Assembly: GCA_965213905.1 (NCBI GenBank)
Contig: OZ243922.1
Coordinates: 1,488,001 to 1,552,000, forward strand
DNA length: 64,000 nt
Reading direction: 5' to 3'
Source: SIRX01 sp965213905
Lineage (GTDB): Bacteria > Actinomycetota > Rubrobacteria > Rubrobacterales > Rubrobacteraceae
Numbering within the stretch: the stretch's first letter is position 1; each line of letters starts with the position of its first letter. A model generated the notes under the pieces. It was not told the origin of the DNA. It did no database searches and saw nothing but the letters and a program-made list of their open reading frames with translations. Position numbers and translations under genes: made by a program. Positions 24,875 to 33,805 of this stretch are shown one piece after another.

Positions 24875-25375
24875 ATGAATCCACCCGAATATAACTTCTG
24901 TCCCCGCTGCGCCGGAAACCTCGAAGTCCGAACTCTCAAGGAGGACGAGCCGGAGCGTCTGGTTTGTGGGGAGTGCGGGTTCGTATTTTATCTAGGGCCG
25001 AAGCTGGTGGCGGGGGCTATCTTCGAGTTGGACGGGCGAATAGTGCTCGTCCAGCGGGACATCGAGCCCGGCTATGGGAAGTGGACTTTTCCGGGGGGGT
25101 TTGTGGAGCGCGGCGAGGTAGTTGAGGCCGCCGCCGAACGGGAGGTTTTGGAAGAGTCGGGGTTGGAGATCTCGACTACGGGTATTGTGGGGGTGTATTC
25201 CTACGAGGGGGAGGTTCCGGCCATCGTCGTTTTCGGGGCGCGGGTTACCGGCGGTGAGCCGCGGGCGCTGGACGAGACTATGGACGTAAGGAGCTTCGGA
25301 CGGGATGAGTTGCCGTGGCGAGAGATGGCGTTTCCGAGTACGGAACACGCTTTAAAAGATTATTTGCGCCTTTGA
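24875..25375 (+). CDS. Nudix hydrolase with N-terminal zinc ribbon
   Basis: A 166-residue cytoplasmic pyrophosphatase. An N-terminal zinc ribbon has CPRC at residues 9-12 and CGEC at about 31-34. The Nudix box GGFVERGEVVEAAAEREVLEE spans about residues 74-94. The ribbon-Nudix order resembles ADP-ribose or NADH pyrophosphatases, but the substrate cannot be set from sequence. It converges on the CorC gene. Confidence 0.9.
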   Translation: MNPPEYNFCPRCAGNLEVRTLKEDEPERLVCGECGFVFYLGPKLVAGAIFELDGRIVLVQRDIEPGYGKWTFPGGFVERGEVVEAAAEREVLEESGLEISTTGIVGVYSYEGEVPAIVVFGARVTGGEPRALDETMDVRSFGRDELPWREMAFPSTEHALKDYLRL

Positions 25376-25384
25376 TCCTTTTGA

Positions 25385-26698
25385 TCATCCGCCGGAGTTC
25401 GATCCTTCGTTGGGTGTGACGATCACCCTGTCTATCCGGTAGCCGTTCATATCGGCTACTTCGAAACGCAAGCCTTCCCACTCGAAACTGTCGGCCACCT
25501 CCGGTAGCCTACTCATCCGGGTCATGATGAAGCCTGCGAGGGTTTGATAGTTCTCCGGGGCGTCTTCGAAAAGGCCTTCCACCTGGAGCACTTCGTTGAC
25601 CCGGTTGATCGGCAACGAGCCATCCAGGAACCAAGACCCGTCTTCGCGCAACACCGCCTCGGGACCTTCCAGTTCGTCCGAAGCTGGTATCTCCCCCACG
25701 ATCGCTTCCAGAACGTCGTTTAGCGTTACTACGCCTTCGATCTCCCCGTATTCGTCGGCCACGAGCGCGAACGGCTCTCCGACGCTCTTGAACAACTCCA
25801 GAACTCGGAAGGCGTACATGCTCTCGGGAACGTAGAGTGGCTTGCGGAGGTCGGTGTCTACGTCGGGGTTCTCTCCGTTGAGCCGGCGGATGAGCAAATC
25901 TTTTGCCCGCGCAACACCGACGACTTCGTCTATGCTGCCCCGGCACACCGGAAAACGGGAATATACGCTCTCGCTTATCTTGAGCCGGTTTTCGTCCGGA
26001 TCGTCCAAAACGTCCAACCAAACCACGTCCGGCCTGGGCGTCATGAGGGCGGTGACCCGCAGGTCACCGAGCCGGAATATACGTCCGACCATGTCCTTTT
26101 CCGCCTCTTCGAAGATACCGGCCCGCGCACCCTGCTCGATAAGGATACCGATCTCCGCCTCTGTAACCGGGGGCTCTTCGCCGGGATTCACCCGCAGGAT
26201 CTTGAGCACGGTGTCGGTCGAGAAGCTCAGGAAGCTAACTACCGGCGACGCGAGCCTGGAGAGCAAGCGCATGGGCCGGGCCACTATAGAGGCTACCTTC
26301 TCGGGATTGCCTAGTGCCAGCCGCTTTGGTACGAGTTCGCCCAAAATGAGTGAGAGGTATGCGATCGCCACCACCACGATGCCCACGCTGACGACCGGGG
26401 CATACGGGGCGAGCACCGGGAGTTCTTCGATCAAGCTTGCCAGTGGCACGGCTAGGGTAGCGCCACCGAAAGCGCCGGCCAGCACACCGACCAGGGTGAT
26501 ACCGATCTGAACTGTAGAAAGAAAAAGATTCGGCTCGTCTATGAGGTCCAACGCCGCCCGGGCACGAGGGTCTTCGTCGCCCGCCATCTCCTGCAGCCGG
26601 GCGTCACGGGCGGAGATAAGGGCTGCCTCAGACATGGCGAATATCCCGTTGCCTAGAACGAGCAAAACAACGAAAGCTACCTCGAATAGCAAGATCAC
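25385..26698 (-). CDS. HlyC/CorC-family membrane protein (DUF21-CBS-CorC)
   Basis: 437 residues. The N-terminal DUF21 membrane domain has about four helices (residues 1-190). A CBS pair lies at about 205-330 (VTALMTPRPDVVWLDV and FALVADEYGEIEGVVTLNDV). The C-terminal CorC_HlyC domain spans about 345-425. Members of this family act in magnesium or cobalt transport or homeostasis; adenine nucleotides can bind the CBS pair. The exact ion is unknown. Confidence 0.9.
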   Translation of the reverse strand: MILLFEVAFVVLLVLGNGIFAMSEAALISARDARLQEMAGDEDPRARAALDLIDEPNLFLSTVQIGITLVGVLAGAFGGATLAVPLASLIEELPVLAPYAPVVSVGIVVVAIAYLSLILGELVPKRLALGNPEKVASIVARPMRLLSRLASPVVSFLSFSTDTVLKILRVNPGEEPPVTEAEIGILIEQGARAGIFEEAEKDMVGRIFRLGDLRVTALMTPRPDVVWLDVLDDPDENRLKISESVYSRFPVCRGSIDEVVGVARAKDLLIRRLNGENPDVDTDLRKPLYVPESMYAFRVLELFKSVGEPFALVADEYGEIEGVVTLNDVLEAIVGEIPASDELEGPEAVLREDGSWFLDGSLPINRVNEVLQVEGLFEDAPENYQTLAGFIMTRMSRLPEVADSFEWEGLRFEVADMNGYRIDRVIVTPNEGSNSGG

Positions 26699-26767
26699 CT
26701 TTGAACTCCTCTGAAAGTGGTAAACGGCATTCTTGGGTTTAGTTCAACTCCAGCCTCACGGAACGAA

Positions 26768-27598
26768 TCAGGGAAACCCCGCCGGCGAGCCCAGGGTTTC
26801 GAGCCTTTTGAGCCGCTCGCGCAGGTGGGTCAGGCTGGGGCCGAAGCTTTTCTCCAGCATATCCCGGTGCTCGTCCAGCATTTCCTGGATGTAGATGTCG
26901 TGCTTTATAACCTCGGTCGTCGGCACCACCAGGCCCGGATGTGTCGTCCAGGCGGCCCGACTGCTCCCCCCCAGCGACACTATGCCGGTGACGACCTCCC
27001 GCATGTCGGCGCTCAAGACGATCCAACGCGCCCCCAGCCCGCTCGTGATCTCATCCACCAAGTCGTGATGGTAGACCTTCGCAAACGGATAGTCCGGCTC
27101 CCCGTAGGCGACCACGGCGACCTCGACCCCGCGCCCCGCCGCCTCCGCCAGGGTCTCCCGAAACTCCGGTGCGTCTTCCTCCCAAACCTCCACCAAAATA
27201 CTCCGCTCCGCCCGGCCCGCCACCTCCCTGGCCCGCTCCAGTATCTCCTCCCGACCCTCGATGTCCCAGATGACACCCCGGCTGTCCGGGCTCGCCGCGT
27301 AACGCTCCAGTCGCTCCTCCGCAGCGGCCAGAGACCCCTCCATCTCGCGGCGGCGGCGGGAGATCAACTCCTTCGGAGATAATGGCGCGTACTGCACGGG
27401 CTCCCCGTGATTGACCAACACGGCCCCCCGCCTCACCAACCCACCCAAAACCTCGTAGATCTTGGACCGCGGCACCCCCGAACCCTGGGCGACCTTGTAC
27501 CCCGAAAGCGGCGACTCATCCAAAAGCGCCAGGTACGCCTTCGCCTCGTACTCGGTGAAGCCGATCTCCTGCACCGACCTGAATAACTCTGGCTCCAT
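26768..27598 (-). CDS. TrmB-family transcriptional regulator
   Basis: 276 residues. The N-terminal TrmB winged helix (GFTEYEAKAYLALL and SGVPRSKIYEVLGGLVRRG) covers about residues 10-75. A short coiled coil and a C-terminal phospholipase D-like effector region follow. TrmB proteins often sense sugars. The ATG lies about 7 nt beyond a TATAAT, so the transcript may be leaderless. It diverges from a DMT transporter whose promoter shares an inverted repeat, suggesting the target is that gene and itself. Confidence 0.85.
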   Translation of the reverse strand: MEPELFRSVQEIGFTEYEAKAYLALLDESPLSGYKVAQGSGVPRSKIYEVLGGLVRRGAVLVNHGEPVQYAPLSPKELISRRRREMEGSLAAAEERLERYAASPDSRGVIWDIEGREEILERAREVAGRAERSILVEVWEEDAPEFRETLAEAAGRGVEVAVVAYGEPDYPFAKVYHHDLVDEITSGLGARWIVLSADMREVVTGIVSLGGSSRAAWTTHPGLVVPTTEVIKHDIYIQEMLDEHRDMLEKSFGPSLTHLRERLKRLETLGSPAGFP

Positions 27599-27603
27599 AA
27601 CCT

Positions 27604-27698
27604 GATTATAGTAGACGCACCCCCGAAACCCTTGACACCAAAACTCCTCCTGCTAACATGCCAAACTATAAGTGACTACCAGGGTAACTACTATAATC
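27604..27698. promoter_or_regulatory. Divergent promoter region with 11-bp inverted repeat
   Basis: GATTATAGTAG (27604-27614) and its exact complement CTACTATAATC (27688-27698) contain the -10 boxes of the leftward regulator gene and the rightward transporter gene. TTGACA at 27632 is a further -35-like element. The site between and around them is a good candidate operator for the TrmB-type regulator. Confidence 0.55.
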
Positions 27699-27708
27699 GA
27701 GATACGGG

Positions 27709-28660
27709 TTGAAGGCGCTTGCCGGTCGGGAGGCTTGGTTATCGGGCGCCTTGACGGGTGTTTTGGCGGTTGCGGGGGCGGCTATGCTCTGGAGTACCTC
27801 TTTCACGTTGACCAAGATCGCGCTTTCGGAGCTTCCTCCGCTTACCATAGGGGCCGGGCGGTTTTTGGGGGCCGCCCTGGTGTTGGGGGTTGTGGTGTGG
27901 TTTCGGGGGGATCTCGCGAGGCCGGGACTTGGGGAGGCCGGTTGGCTGGCGCTCGGCGGGGTGCTCGGCACGACCATCTATTTCTCTATGGAGAACGTCG
28001 GTTTGGACTTCGCCACGGCCACGGACGCGGCGTTGTTGATCGCCGCGTACCCCCGCGATAACGATGTTGCTGGAGTTCTTCGTTTACCGGGCCCGGATCT
28101 CCGCGGCGAGGTTCGCCGGGGTGGCGATTGCGATGTTCGGGGTTTACCTGATCGTCGGCCAGAGCCCGCCGGTGGCCGGTGGCAACAGGCTTCTCGGCGA
28201 CCTTATCTTGATAGGCGCCGGGGTCGTGTGGGCCTTCTATAGCTTCGTTACCCGCAAGGTCGGCAGGGACCGTCCGATGTCCACGGTGGTTTTCTACCAG
28301 ACGGCGGCCGGGGCGGTGGCGTTCGTGCCGCTGGCGTTCGCGGAGATGGGTGAGTGGCGGGCGCCTTCCGCGGAAACCGCGCTGATCCTCGCGTACTTGG
28401 CGGTCTTTTGTTCCGTGACCGCTTTCCTGCTCTACGCCCATGGCCTAAAGAGTTTGGACTCCGGTACGGCGGTGACTTTGCTGAACCTCGTACCGGTCTT
28501 CGGCGCGGCATTCGCCATCTTGGTCTTGCGGGAGCCGGTGGGTGTAGGTCAGCTCCTCGGCGGGATGATCGTTATCGGCGGCGTGATCCTGAGCCTGGGC
28601 GGCAGAAAGCGGATGAAGTTGAAAACCCCAAATACATTACAAGGAGAGGAAAGAGCATGA
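27709..28660 (+). pseudogene. DMT/EamA-family transporter, frameshifted
   Basis: Drug/metabolite-type exporter split over two frames. The first half (LAVAGAAMLWSTSFTLTKIAL to ALLIAAYP) and the second (MLLEFFVYRARISAARFAG to the end) join if one base is removed from the CCCCC run near 28050. That gives AAYPAITMLLEFF, as expected in EamA proteins. Together they make about 316 residues with ten helices and two EamA repeats. The gene is either a real pseudogene or has a sequencing error in the homopolymer. The TTG start at 27709 lacks a ribosome site, and a TATAAT lies 11 nt upstream. The stop overlaps the DUF2000 ATG. Confidence 0.8.
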
Positions 28661-29073
28661 AGCAGGACACCAAAAAATGCGTAATGGTCTTGGACGAAAA
28701 GTTACCGGTAGGCCTTATGGTCAACACGGCTGGGGTACTGGCGATTACCCTGGGCCGCAACGCGGAAGACATGGTTGGTCCCGAGGTGGCCGACGGTTCC
28801 GGCCTGCGACACGCCGGCATAACGAAAGTCCCGGTCCCCATACTCAAAGCCGACAAACAGACCGTCCGGGACATCCGCTTGCGGGCCGAGGGTTCGGAGG
28901 GCCTTCTGGCGGTAGACTTCACCGACGCCGCCCAGACCGCCAAAACGTACGATGAGTACGAGAACAAGGTGAATACTGTTTGTTCAGGGCGGCTCGAATA
29001 TCTGGGGGTCGCCCTTTACGGGGACAAAAAGGAGATCAACAAGCTCACGGGGAGCCTTCCGCTTCTCAAATAG
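28657..29073 (+). CDS. DUF2000-family protein
   Basis: 138 residues. KCVMVLDEKLPVGLMVNTAG at the start and the peptidyl-tRNA-hydrolase-2-like alpha/beta pattern fit DUF2000. No catalytic assignment is possible. The ATG overlaps the transporter stop as ATGA and follows AAGGAGAGG, so the pair is coupled. Confidence 0.8.
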   Translation: MKQDTKKCVMVLDEKLPVGLMVNTAGVLAITLGRNAEDMVGPEVADGSGLRHAGITKVPVPILKADKQTVRDIRLRAEGSEGLLAVDFTDAAQTAKTYDEYENKVNTVCSGRLEYLGVALYGDKKEINKLTGSLPLLK

Positions 29074-29117
29074 CTAAACTCCGGGAAGTTCGGAGAACTA
29101 TAGAGAAGAGGCGAGGG

Positions 29118-29945
29118 ATGAAAGTATATATCTCGGCGGACATGGAAGGCGTCACCGGGGTGACGGGGCCGGACGACGTGATCCCCGGTCGCCCCGAATA
29201 CGAACGGTTCCGCCGGCTCCTCACCGCCGACGTGAACGCCGCCATCGGGGGCGCCGCAGAGGCCGGGGCAACAGAGTTTCTGGTGAACGAAGCCCACGAC
29301 GGGATGAAGAACATCCTCATCGAAGAGCTGGACCCTCGGGCGGAGATCATTATCGGCAACCGTAAACCCTTGAGCATGATGGAAGGGTTCCCCGGGGCCA
29401 ACGTTGTATTCTTCCTCGGCTACCACGCCCGGGCCGGGGTGGAGGGTGTCCTGAGCCACACGTACAGCTCGCCCACGGAGGTGATCGAAGTTCAGCTCAA
29501 CGGCGAGCCGTGCAGCGAGGCCCGCATGAACGCGGCACTCGCCGGTCCGGAAGGCATCCCGGTGGGCCTGGTGACCGGCGACGACGTGACGTGCGAGGAG
29601 GCAAGAAGCCTCTACCCCGGCGTAAAGACGGCGCAGGTCAAAACGTCCATAGACCGTTACACGGCCCGGTGTCTGGCCCCCGGGGCCGCACAACAGCGCA
29701 TCCGCGAGGCGGCGGGGTCTGTGGTAAGAGAAGTGGGGGCGTTAGAACCTTACGTTTTGGAGCCACCGTACACTTTCACGGTCGAGTTCGCGACGGCGAA
29801 CCTCGCGGCCGGCACCCTACGGTTTCCGGAGATCATTCGCAAGAGCGACCGGCGCGTATCCTGGACAAATGGGGATTACGGCACGGCGTACAGGATGTTC
29901 CTCGGCGTAATGAGTATGAAGCGCGGCGACCCGGACTACGGCTAG
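29118..29945 (+). CDS. M55-family D-aminopeptidase (DppA)
   Basis: 275 residues. The metal-binding start VYISADMEGVTGV, the EAHDGMKN motif, and FLGYHARAG with SHTYSS are hallmarks of the M55 zinc D-aminopeptidases, which release D-amino acids from short peptides such as D-Ala-D-Ala. The start is ATG 29118 after a GAGGCGAGGG tract; the longer open frame runs back into the preceding gene. It could recycle cell-wall peptides. It converges on the next gene with a 4-nt overlap. Confidence 0.9.
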   Translation: MKVYISADMEGVTGVTGPDDVIPGRPEYERFRRLLTADVNAAIGGAAEAGATEFLVNEAHDGMKNILIEELDPRAEIIIGNRKPLSMMEGFPGANVVFFLGYHARAGVEGVLSHTYSSPTEVIEVQLNGEPCSEARMNAALAGPEGIPVGLVTGDDVTCEEARSLYPGVKTAQVKTSIDRYTARCLAPGAAQQRIREAAGSVVREVGALEPYVLEPPYTFTVEFATANLAAGTLRFPEIIRKSDRRVSWTNGDYGTAYRMFLGVMSMKRGDPDYG

Positions 29946-30490
29946 GCGAGGGCCTCTTCGACGGCGGCCAAGATCCCGGCTTCATCCGCCAGCCGCCCAA
30001 CACCCGGCTCCTCTTCTTCGGACGCCATGAGCCCTTCCCCTGGACCCACGAACAGGTGACCCCAACCCTCCAGCGTCTCGACGTTGCGCCTGGTGGCGGG
30101 GCTTTGCCACATCTCCGGGTTCATGGCCGGCGCCCACAAAACCTTTCTCGCCCCGGCAAGAATGGTTGCGGAGAGTAGATCATCCCCGAGCCCGATAGCG
30201 GCGCGGGCCATCGCGTCGGCCGTCGCCGGGGCCACGAGCACCAGGTCCGCCCACCGGGCCAAACCAACGTGCTCCACACGACCAGATGCGTACCACCAGG
30301 TCTTGTCCGTGCAAATAGGACTTCCCGCGGCTATAGCCAGAGTCTCCTCCGGGATAAAACGAAAAGCCGCGTCGGTGGCAACGACTTTCACCTTATGGCC
30401 GGCCTCTCTCAGGCGCCGGATCACACCAGGCGCCTTGTACGCCGCAATACCGCCCGTCACTCCAACGAGAATATTAGATGAATCTGCCAC
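29942..30490 (-). CDS. Stand-alone CoaC-like flavoprotein
   Basis: 182 residues of the HFCD flavoprotein family that includes phosphopantothenoylcysteine decarboxylase. The start ILVGVTGGIAAYKAPGVIRRL, the catalytic histidine in VEHVGLARWADL, and WAPAMNPEMW match CoaC. The usual CoaB half is absent. The lid cysteine, normally in a LACG-type motif, is replaced: here it reads LMASEEEEPGVGRL. A decarboxylase with altered oxidation outcome, or a different HFCD reaction, is therefore possible. Confidence 0.75.
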   Translation of the reverse strand: MADSSNILVGVTGGIAAYKAPGVIRRLREAGHKVKVVATDAAFRFIPEETLAIAAGSPICTDKTWWYASGRVEHVGLARWADLVLVAPATADAMARAAIGLGDDLLSATILAGARKVLWAPAMNPEMWQSPATRRNVETLEGWGHLFVGPGEGLMASEEEEPGVGRLADEAGILAAVEEALA

Positions 30491-30528
30491 GCCGCCAGTT
30501 TAGCTGACTTCCCGACTCCGAACCAAAA

Positions 30529-30792
30529 CTACTCATAATGGCTCCACAGCCGCAAAACCTTGACGGTCCGCTCCTCTTCCAACACCTGGTACACCAGGCG
30601 ATGCTGAATGTTGATACGCCGGGAGTACGCGCCCGAAAGGTCTCCCACGAGCTTCTCGAAAGGAGGCGGCTTCTGGAAAGGGTCTTCAGCGAGTATTTCC
30701 AATAGTTCCCGGGCTTTTGGCTTCAGGCCGCTGGAGGCCAGCTTCTTCGCGTCTTTTTGCGCTTGTTTTGTATATACGAGTCGCCAACTCAC
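30529..30792 (-). CDS. Txe/YoeB-type toxin
   Basis: 87-residue RelE-superfamily mRNA interferase. RLVYTKQAQKDAKKLA at the start, FEKLVGDLSGAYSRRINIQHR and the end RLWSHYE are typical of YoeB, which cleaves mRNA on ribosomes. The start is GTG 30792, overlapping the antitoxin stop (GTGA). The family's catalytic tail histidine and tyrosine are present, so it looks intact. Confidence 0.9.
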   Translation of the reverse strand: MSWRLVYTKQAQKDAKKLASSGLKPKARELLEILAEDPFQKPPPFEKLVGDLSGAYSRRINIQHRLVYQVLEEERTVKVLRLWSHYE

Positions 30793-31031
30793 CAATCCAG
30801 ATCCTCGACGCACTCATCAACTGGTGCGTCCATTCCCTCCCGGATGGACTCCCGCATACCGGGCACCGAGAGGAGAAACAGAGTTTCCTGGATGGCGGTC
30901 CAGTCCTCTTCGGACACCAACACAGCTTTGTTTCTCTTGCCCGAGATTAGCAGCGGTTGATGAGAAGATGCCGCTTCATCAATAAGCCTGTACAGGTTGG
31001 CACGAGCCTCGCTGGCCGTGATCGCAGTCAT
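30789..31031 (-). CDS. Phd/YefM-type antitoxin
   Basis: 80 residues. MTAITASEARANLYRLIDEA and LISGKRNKAVLVSEEDW are characteristic of the Phd/YefM fold, which binds operator DNA through its N-terminus. The acidic C-terminus would wrap the YoeB toxin. It precedes and overlaps the toxin gene. An inverted repeat operator lies about 40 nt upstream. Confidence 0.92.
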   Translation of the reverse strand: MTAITASEARANLYRLIDEAASSHQPLLISGKRNKAVLVSEEDWTAIQETLFLLSVPGMRESIREGMDAPVDECVEDLDW

Positions 31032-31071
31032 GATGCACCTCCATTAGAGTATTGAGAACATGATACGCTAT

Positions 31072-31097
31072 AACGTACGTACGTCAAGTGGTACGTT
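31072..31097. promoter_or_regulatory. Operator-like inverted repeat upstream of the YefM/YoeB genes
   Basis: Perfect 7-bp arms AACGTAC (31072-31078) and GTACGTT (31091-31097). The left arm runs into a 12-bp ACGTACGTACGT palindrome. A good candidate for antitoxin autorepression. Confidence 0.6.
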
Positions 31098-31138
31098 TTA
31101 GATCCTATATACCAAGCCTAGGATGAAGGGGCAAGTTC

Positions 31139-31636
31139 CTATGCTCGCCAGTTCGTCCTGAAATCCAACACGCGAGTAAGATCGAATGTGTTGCATGAGG
31201 CGATTCCAAGAGACGCTGCTACGTCTGGGATGTGGCGATTCGCACGTTGTTTCTTTGGTTTCGACACCTCAGTTGTTACGATGCAGTGATTGCTCGGTTT
31301 CCGAAGGGCGTAAGAAAAGAGAAACGGGTCGCGGCCGAGCTTGAAGATCTCGTCGTCTGTAAGATCCGGGGCGTACCCTTGTTCAACCGCGATTGAAACG
31401 AATGCCGGGTCCGCAGTCGCGTTAAGGAGAAGAGCGTCCTTAGTGTCCGTCTGGCGTATCCACGTAGCTAGAACATCTTTTCCGTCCTTGATCTCCTCAT
31501 ATATCTCAACCGGGATCTTCATGATTCCTTGCGAGCCGTGGTGTTGGAGCCAATCCCAGAACTCCGACACTCGATCAATTGGATAGTAGTCTCGGTTTGC
31601 ATCGATCATCACGTTCGCATCTAGGAGATACACCAT
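31139..31636 (-). CDS. DUF4411 PIN-like toxin
   Basis: 165 residues. It begins VYLLDANVMIDANRDYYP, the DUF4411 version of the PIN nuclease start. Acidic residues in LTDDEIFKLGRDPFLFSYAL and a late HIPDVAASLGI complete the pattern. It lies 72 nt after an XRE-ImmA/IrrE gene, the usual antitoxin partner of DUF4411 toxins. Local base composition is lower in GC than the neighbours, hinting at transfer. Confidence 0.82.
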   Translation of the reverse strand: MVYLLDANVMIDANRDYYPIDRVSEFWDWLQHHGSQGIMKIPVEIYEEIKDGKDVLATWIRQTDTKDALLLNATADPAFVSIAVEQGYAPDLTDDEIFKLGRDPFLFSYALRKPSNHCIVTTEVSKPKKQRANRHIPDVAASLGIASCNTFDLTRVLDFRTNWRA

Positions 31637-31708
31637 GGAACTCTAGCGAGCCCCTACATGATACTCACCGATTAGCGTCTGAACATTCTTGGGCTTCACG
31701 CCCAAAAC

Positions 31709-32842
31709 CTAACCGGCCTTGGACGTCGTTAATGCTCCGGTAGCCATGAGTCTGGCAGTGAGCTGGACGAAGCTAGTGCCCAGACGATGCCTTCGGACAT
31801 CGTAATAGGTGGGTCCACCCATTTGGCTCCGAGCCTGAATTCGACGTTGTTCACGATCCTCTAGCCAGCGGTCTCGGAAATAGCTGCGCAGGTCTTCCCA
31901 GAGGTTTCTTTCGATTCTCCCATTTCGATAGAGTTTGTAAGCTACCATAGACCGGCTGACGTTCCGCTCCCTTGCAAAGGTGCCGACGAGAGAAGCCACT
32001 TCACTGAACTCAGCCCGTCCAGGGATTCGGATCTCTTCAAGGTCAGCAGCCGGGAGTAGGAACTCGGAAGCCGCATCGCTGCAGAATTTTTCGATCCTCC
32101 GCAGCGGCTCTCCTCCACTCACTCCGGTTTGTCCGAGCCACAAATGTGCCAGTTCGTGGACCAAGGTAAACGACCACGCGGCCCGATTGTCTTGGTCATT
32201 TATAATAACAAAAGGAGCGATGTCATCGGCCAAGGCGAAACCGCGAAAAGTGTCCAGATCAATATTCGTATGGTGACTTCCAAGATTGCCTAGTAGCAGG
32301 ACGAAAATGCCCGCATCTTCTACGTGCTCGCGAAGAACGCGGAACGCTGTATCTGAGTCACGGGCATTCCGCAAGTCAACGTGCGAGATCCCGAGGACTT
32401 CGCGGATTGAGGACACCAATGCATACGAGCCGTCTTCCATCGAGGCCGAGCTAATAAAGTCCAGCGGTTGAGCATCGTCCTCGTCGAGGATCGCTGACCG
32501 GACCAAGCCTTGCCTACCCTGTACACTGCGAATTAGAGCATCCAGTAAGGCCTCGTCGCTTTCCAAATGGTCCTGAGGTAGAGTTCGGAAGTCCTGCCCG
32601 CGATCTCCGACGAGAGGTGGAGCAGAGAGATAGAAGGTCAGTAGAGGGCGCCTATAATGTTTCGCCATCTTTACCAACATCGTCCGAGTAGGCTGGCTGG
32701 TACCGTTCTCTAGCTCACGGAGGCGGTCGACCGACTCAATCCCACGAGCGGCTCGCAGTTTGAGCTTCGCAACCGCGTCAGCCTCGCTAAGACCCGCAGT
32801 CTCTCTCGCCCATTTTAAGATTTCAGGGTTCACTGTGGGCAT
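31709..32842 (-). CDS. XRE-family HTH/ImmA-IrrE metallopeptidase (antitoxin)
   Basis: About 377 residues. The N-terminal lambda-repressor-type helix-turn-helix (ETAGLSEADAVAKLK) covers about residues 5-70. A central ImmA/IrrE zinc peptidase domain has the HELAH motif in FTLVHELAHLWLG near residue 230. The C-terminus resembles other long HTH-IrrE antitoxins. The start is ATG 32842 with GGAGG just upstream. It probably represses its operon with the DUF4411 toxin; proteolysis of a regulator is an alternative. Confidence 0.85.
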   Translation of the reverse strand: MPTVNPEILKWARETAGLSEADAVAKLKLRAARGIESVDRLRELENGTSQPTRTMLVKMAKHYRRPLLTFYLSAPPLVGDRGQDFRTLPQDHLESDEALLDALIRSVQGRQGLVRSAILDEDDAQPLDFISSASMEDGSYALVSSIREVLGISHVDLRNARDSDTAFRVLREHVEDAGIFVLLLGNLGSHHTNIDLDTFRGFALADDIAPFVIINDQDNRAAWSFTLVHELAHLWLGQTGVSGGEPLRRIEKFCSDAASEFLLPAADLEEIRIPGRAEFSEVASLVGTFARERNVSRSMVAYKLYRNGRIERNLWEDLRSYFRDRWLEDREQRRIQARSQMGGPTYYDVRRHRLGTSFVQLTARLMATGALTTSKAG

Positions 32843-33016
32843 TCGACCTCCGGACAACGCTCACGAATTGCTGTCACTAAACAGCATTATAGCTGAGGGC
32901 GTTTAGATCTTAACCCTACGGTTGAACCGCTATTTAATAGCTTATCTCTACCATGAGTTCGTCACTTTACCTATTTCTCTAATAAATCTTCCCAGCAAAC
33001 AGCTAAGATATAGTCT

Positions 33017-33802
33017 ATGGAACAAACGCTGAAAGACAGGGTAGCCATCGTAACCGGAGCCTCCAGCGGCATCGGGGAGGCTACGGTGCGCGCGCTGGCG
33101 GAGCGGGGAGCTAAAGTCGTGGCGGCCGCCCGAAACGAGGAGCGGCTGCGGGAGTTGGAGAAGGAGGTACGGGCTCCCGGTGGAAAGATAGTTGGCGTGA
33201 AGACAGACGTTACGGACCGGGATTCGGTGGAGAGCATGGTCAAAAGAACTGTAGAAGAGTTCGGCGCGCCGGATATACTCGTCAACAATGCGGGGCTCGG
33301 GCTTTCGGGGCGGGTGGAGGAGTTGCGTGCGGAGGATCTGCGGGACGTGATGGAGGTGAACCTGATCGGCCCCCTCAATTGCATCCAGGCCGCGCTGCCG
33401 CACATGAAATCCGGTGGTCACATCATCAATGTTTCCTCCGTGGTCGGCAAGCGCGCCATCCCGAAGGTCGGTGGCTACTGCGCGAGCAAGTTCGCCCTCA
33501 ACGGCATCACGGATGCGCTGCGGGTAGAAACCGCGGGACGCGGCATCGTCGTGACCAGCGCCTACCCCGGCACCACCAGCACCGCTTTCCGGGATAACTC
33601 CCGGCGTACGCGGGACGAAAAGCGCGGCTGGCGCCCGCCGGGGGTTACGCCGGACAGGGTTGCCGAGGAGATCGTCCGCGCCGCCGAGAAAGGAGGCCGG
33701 GACGTGTACGTGAGGTTCTCCGACCGGCTCTTTGTCGCGGGGACCACGCTGTTCCCCGGGTTGACGGACCGCGTGATCCGGCTACTGCTAGCCAGGGATT
33801 GA
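33017..33802 (+). CDS. SDR-family oxidoreductase
   Basis: 261-residue classical short-chain dehydrogenase/reductase. TGASSGIGEATVRAL is the cofactor loop, NNAG is present, and the catalytic YCASK follows NVSSVVGKRAIPKVG. The basic residue in AARNEERL suggests NADP(H). The substrate is unknown. It is followed 3 nt later by an unknown gene, probably in one operon. Confidence 0.9.
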   Translation: MEQTLKDRVAIVTGASSGIGEATVRALAERGAKVVAAARNEERLRELEKEVRAPGGKIVGVKTDVTDRDSVESMVKRTVEEFGAPDILVNNAGLGLSGRVEELRAEDLRDVMEVNLIGPLNCIQAALPHMKSGGHIINVSSVVGKRAIPKVGGYCASKFALNGITDALRVETAGRGIVVTSAYPGTTSTAFRDNSRRTRDEKRGWRPPGVTPDRVAEEIVRAAEKGGRDVYVRFSDRLFVAGTTLFPGLTDRVIRLLLARD

Positions 33803-33805
33803 CCG

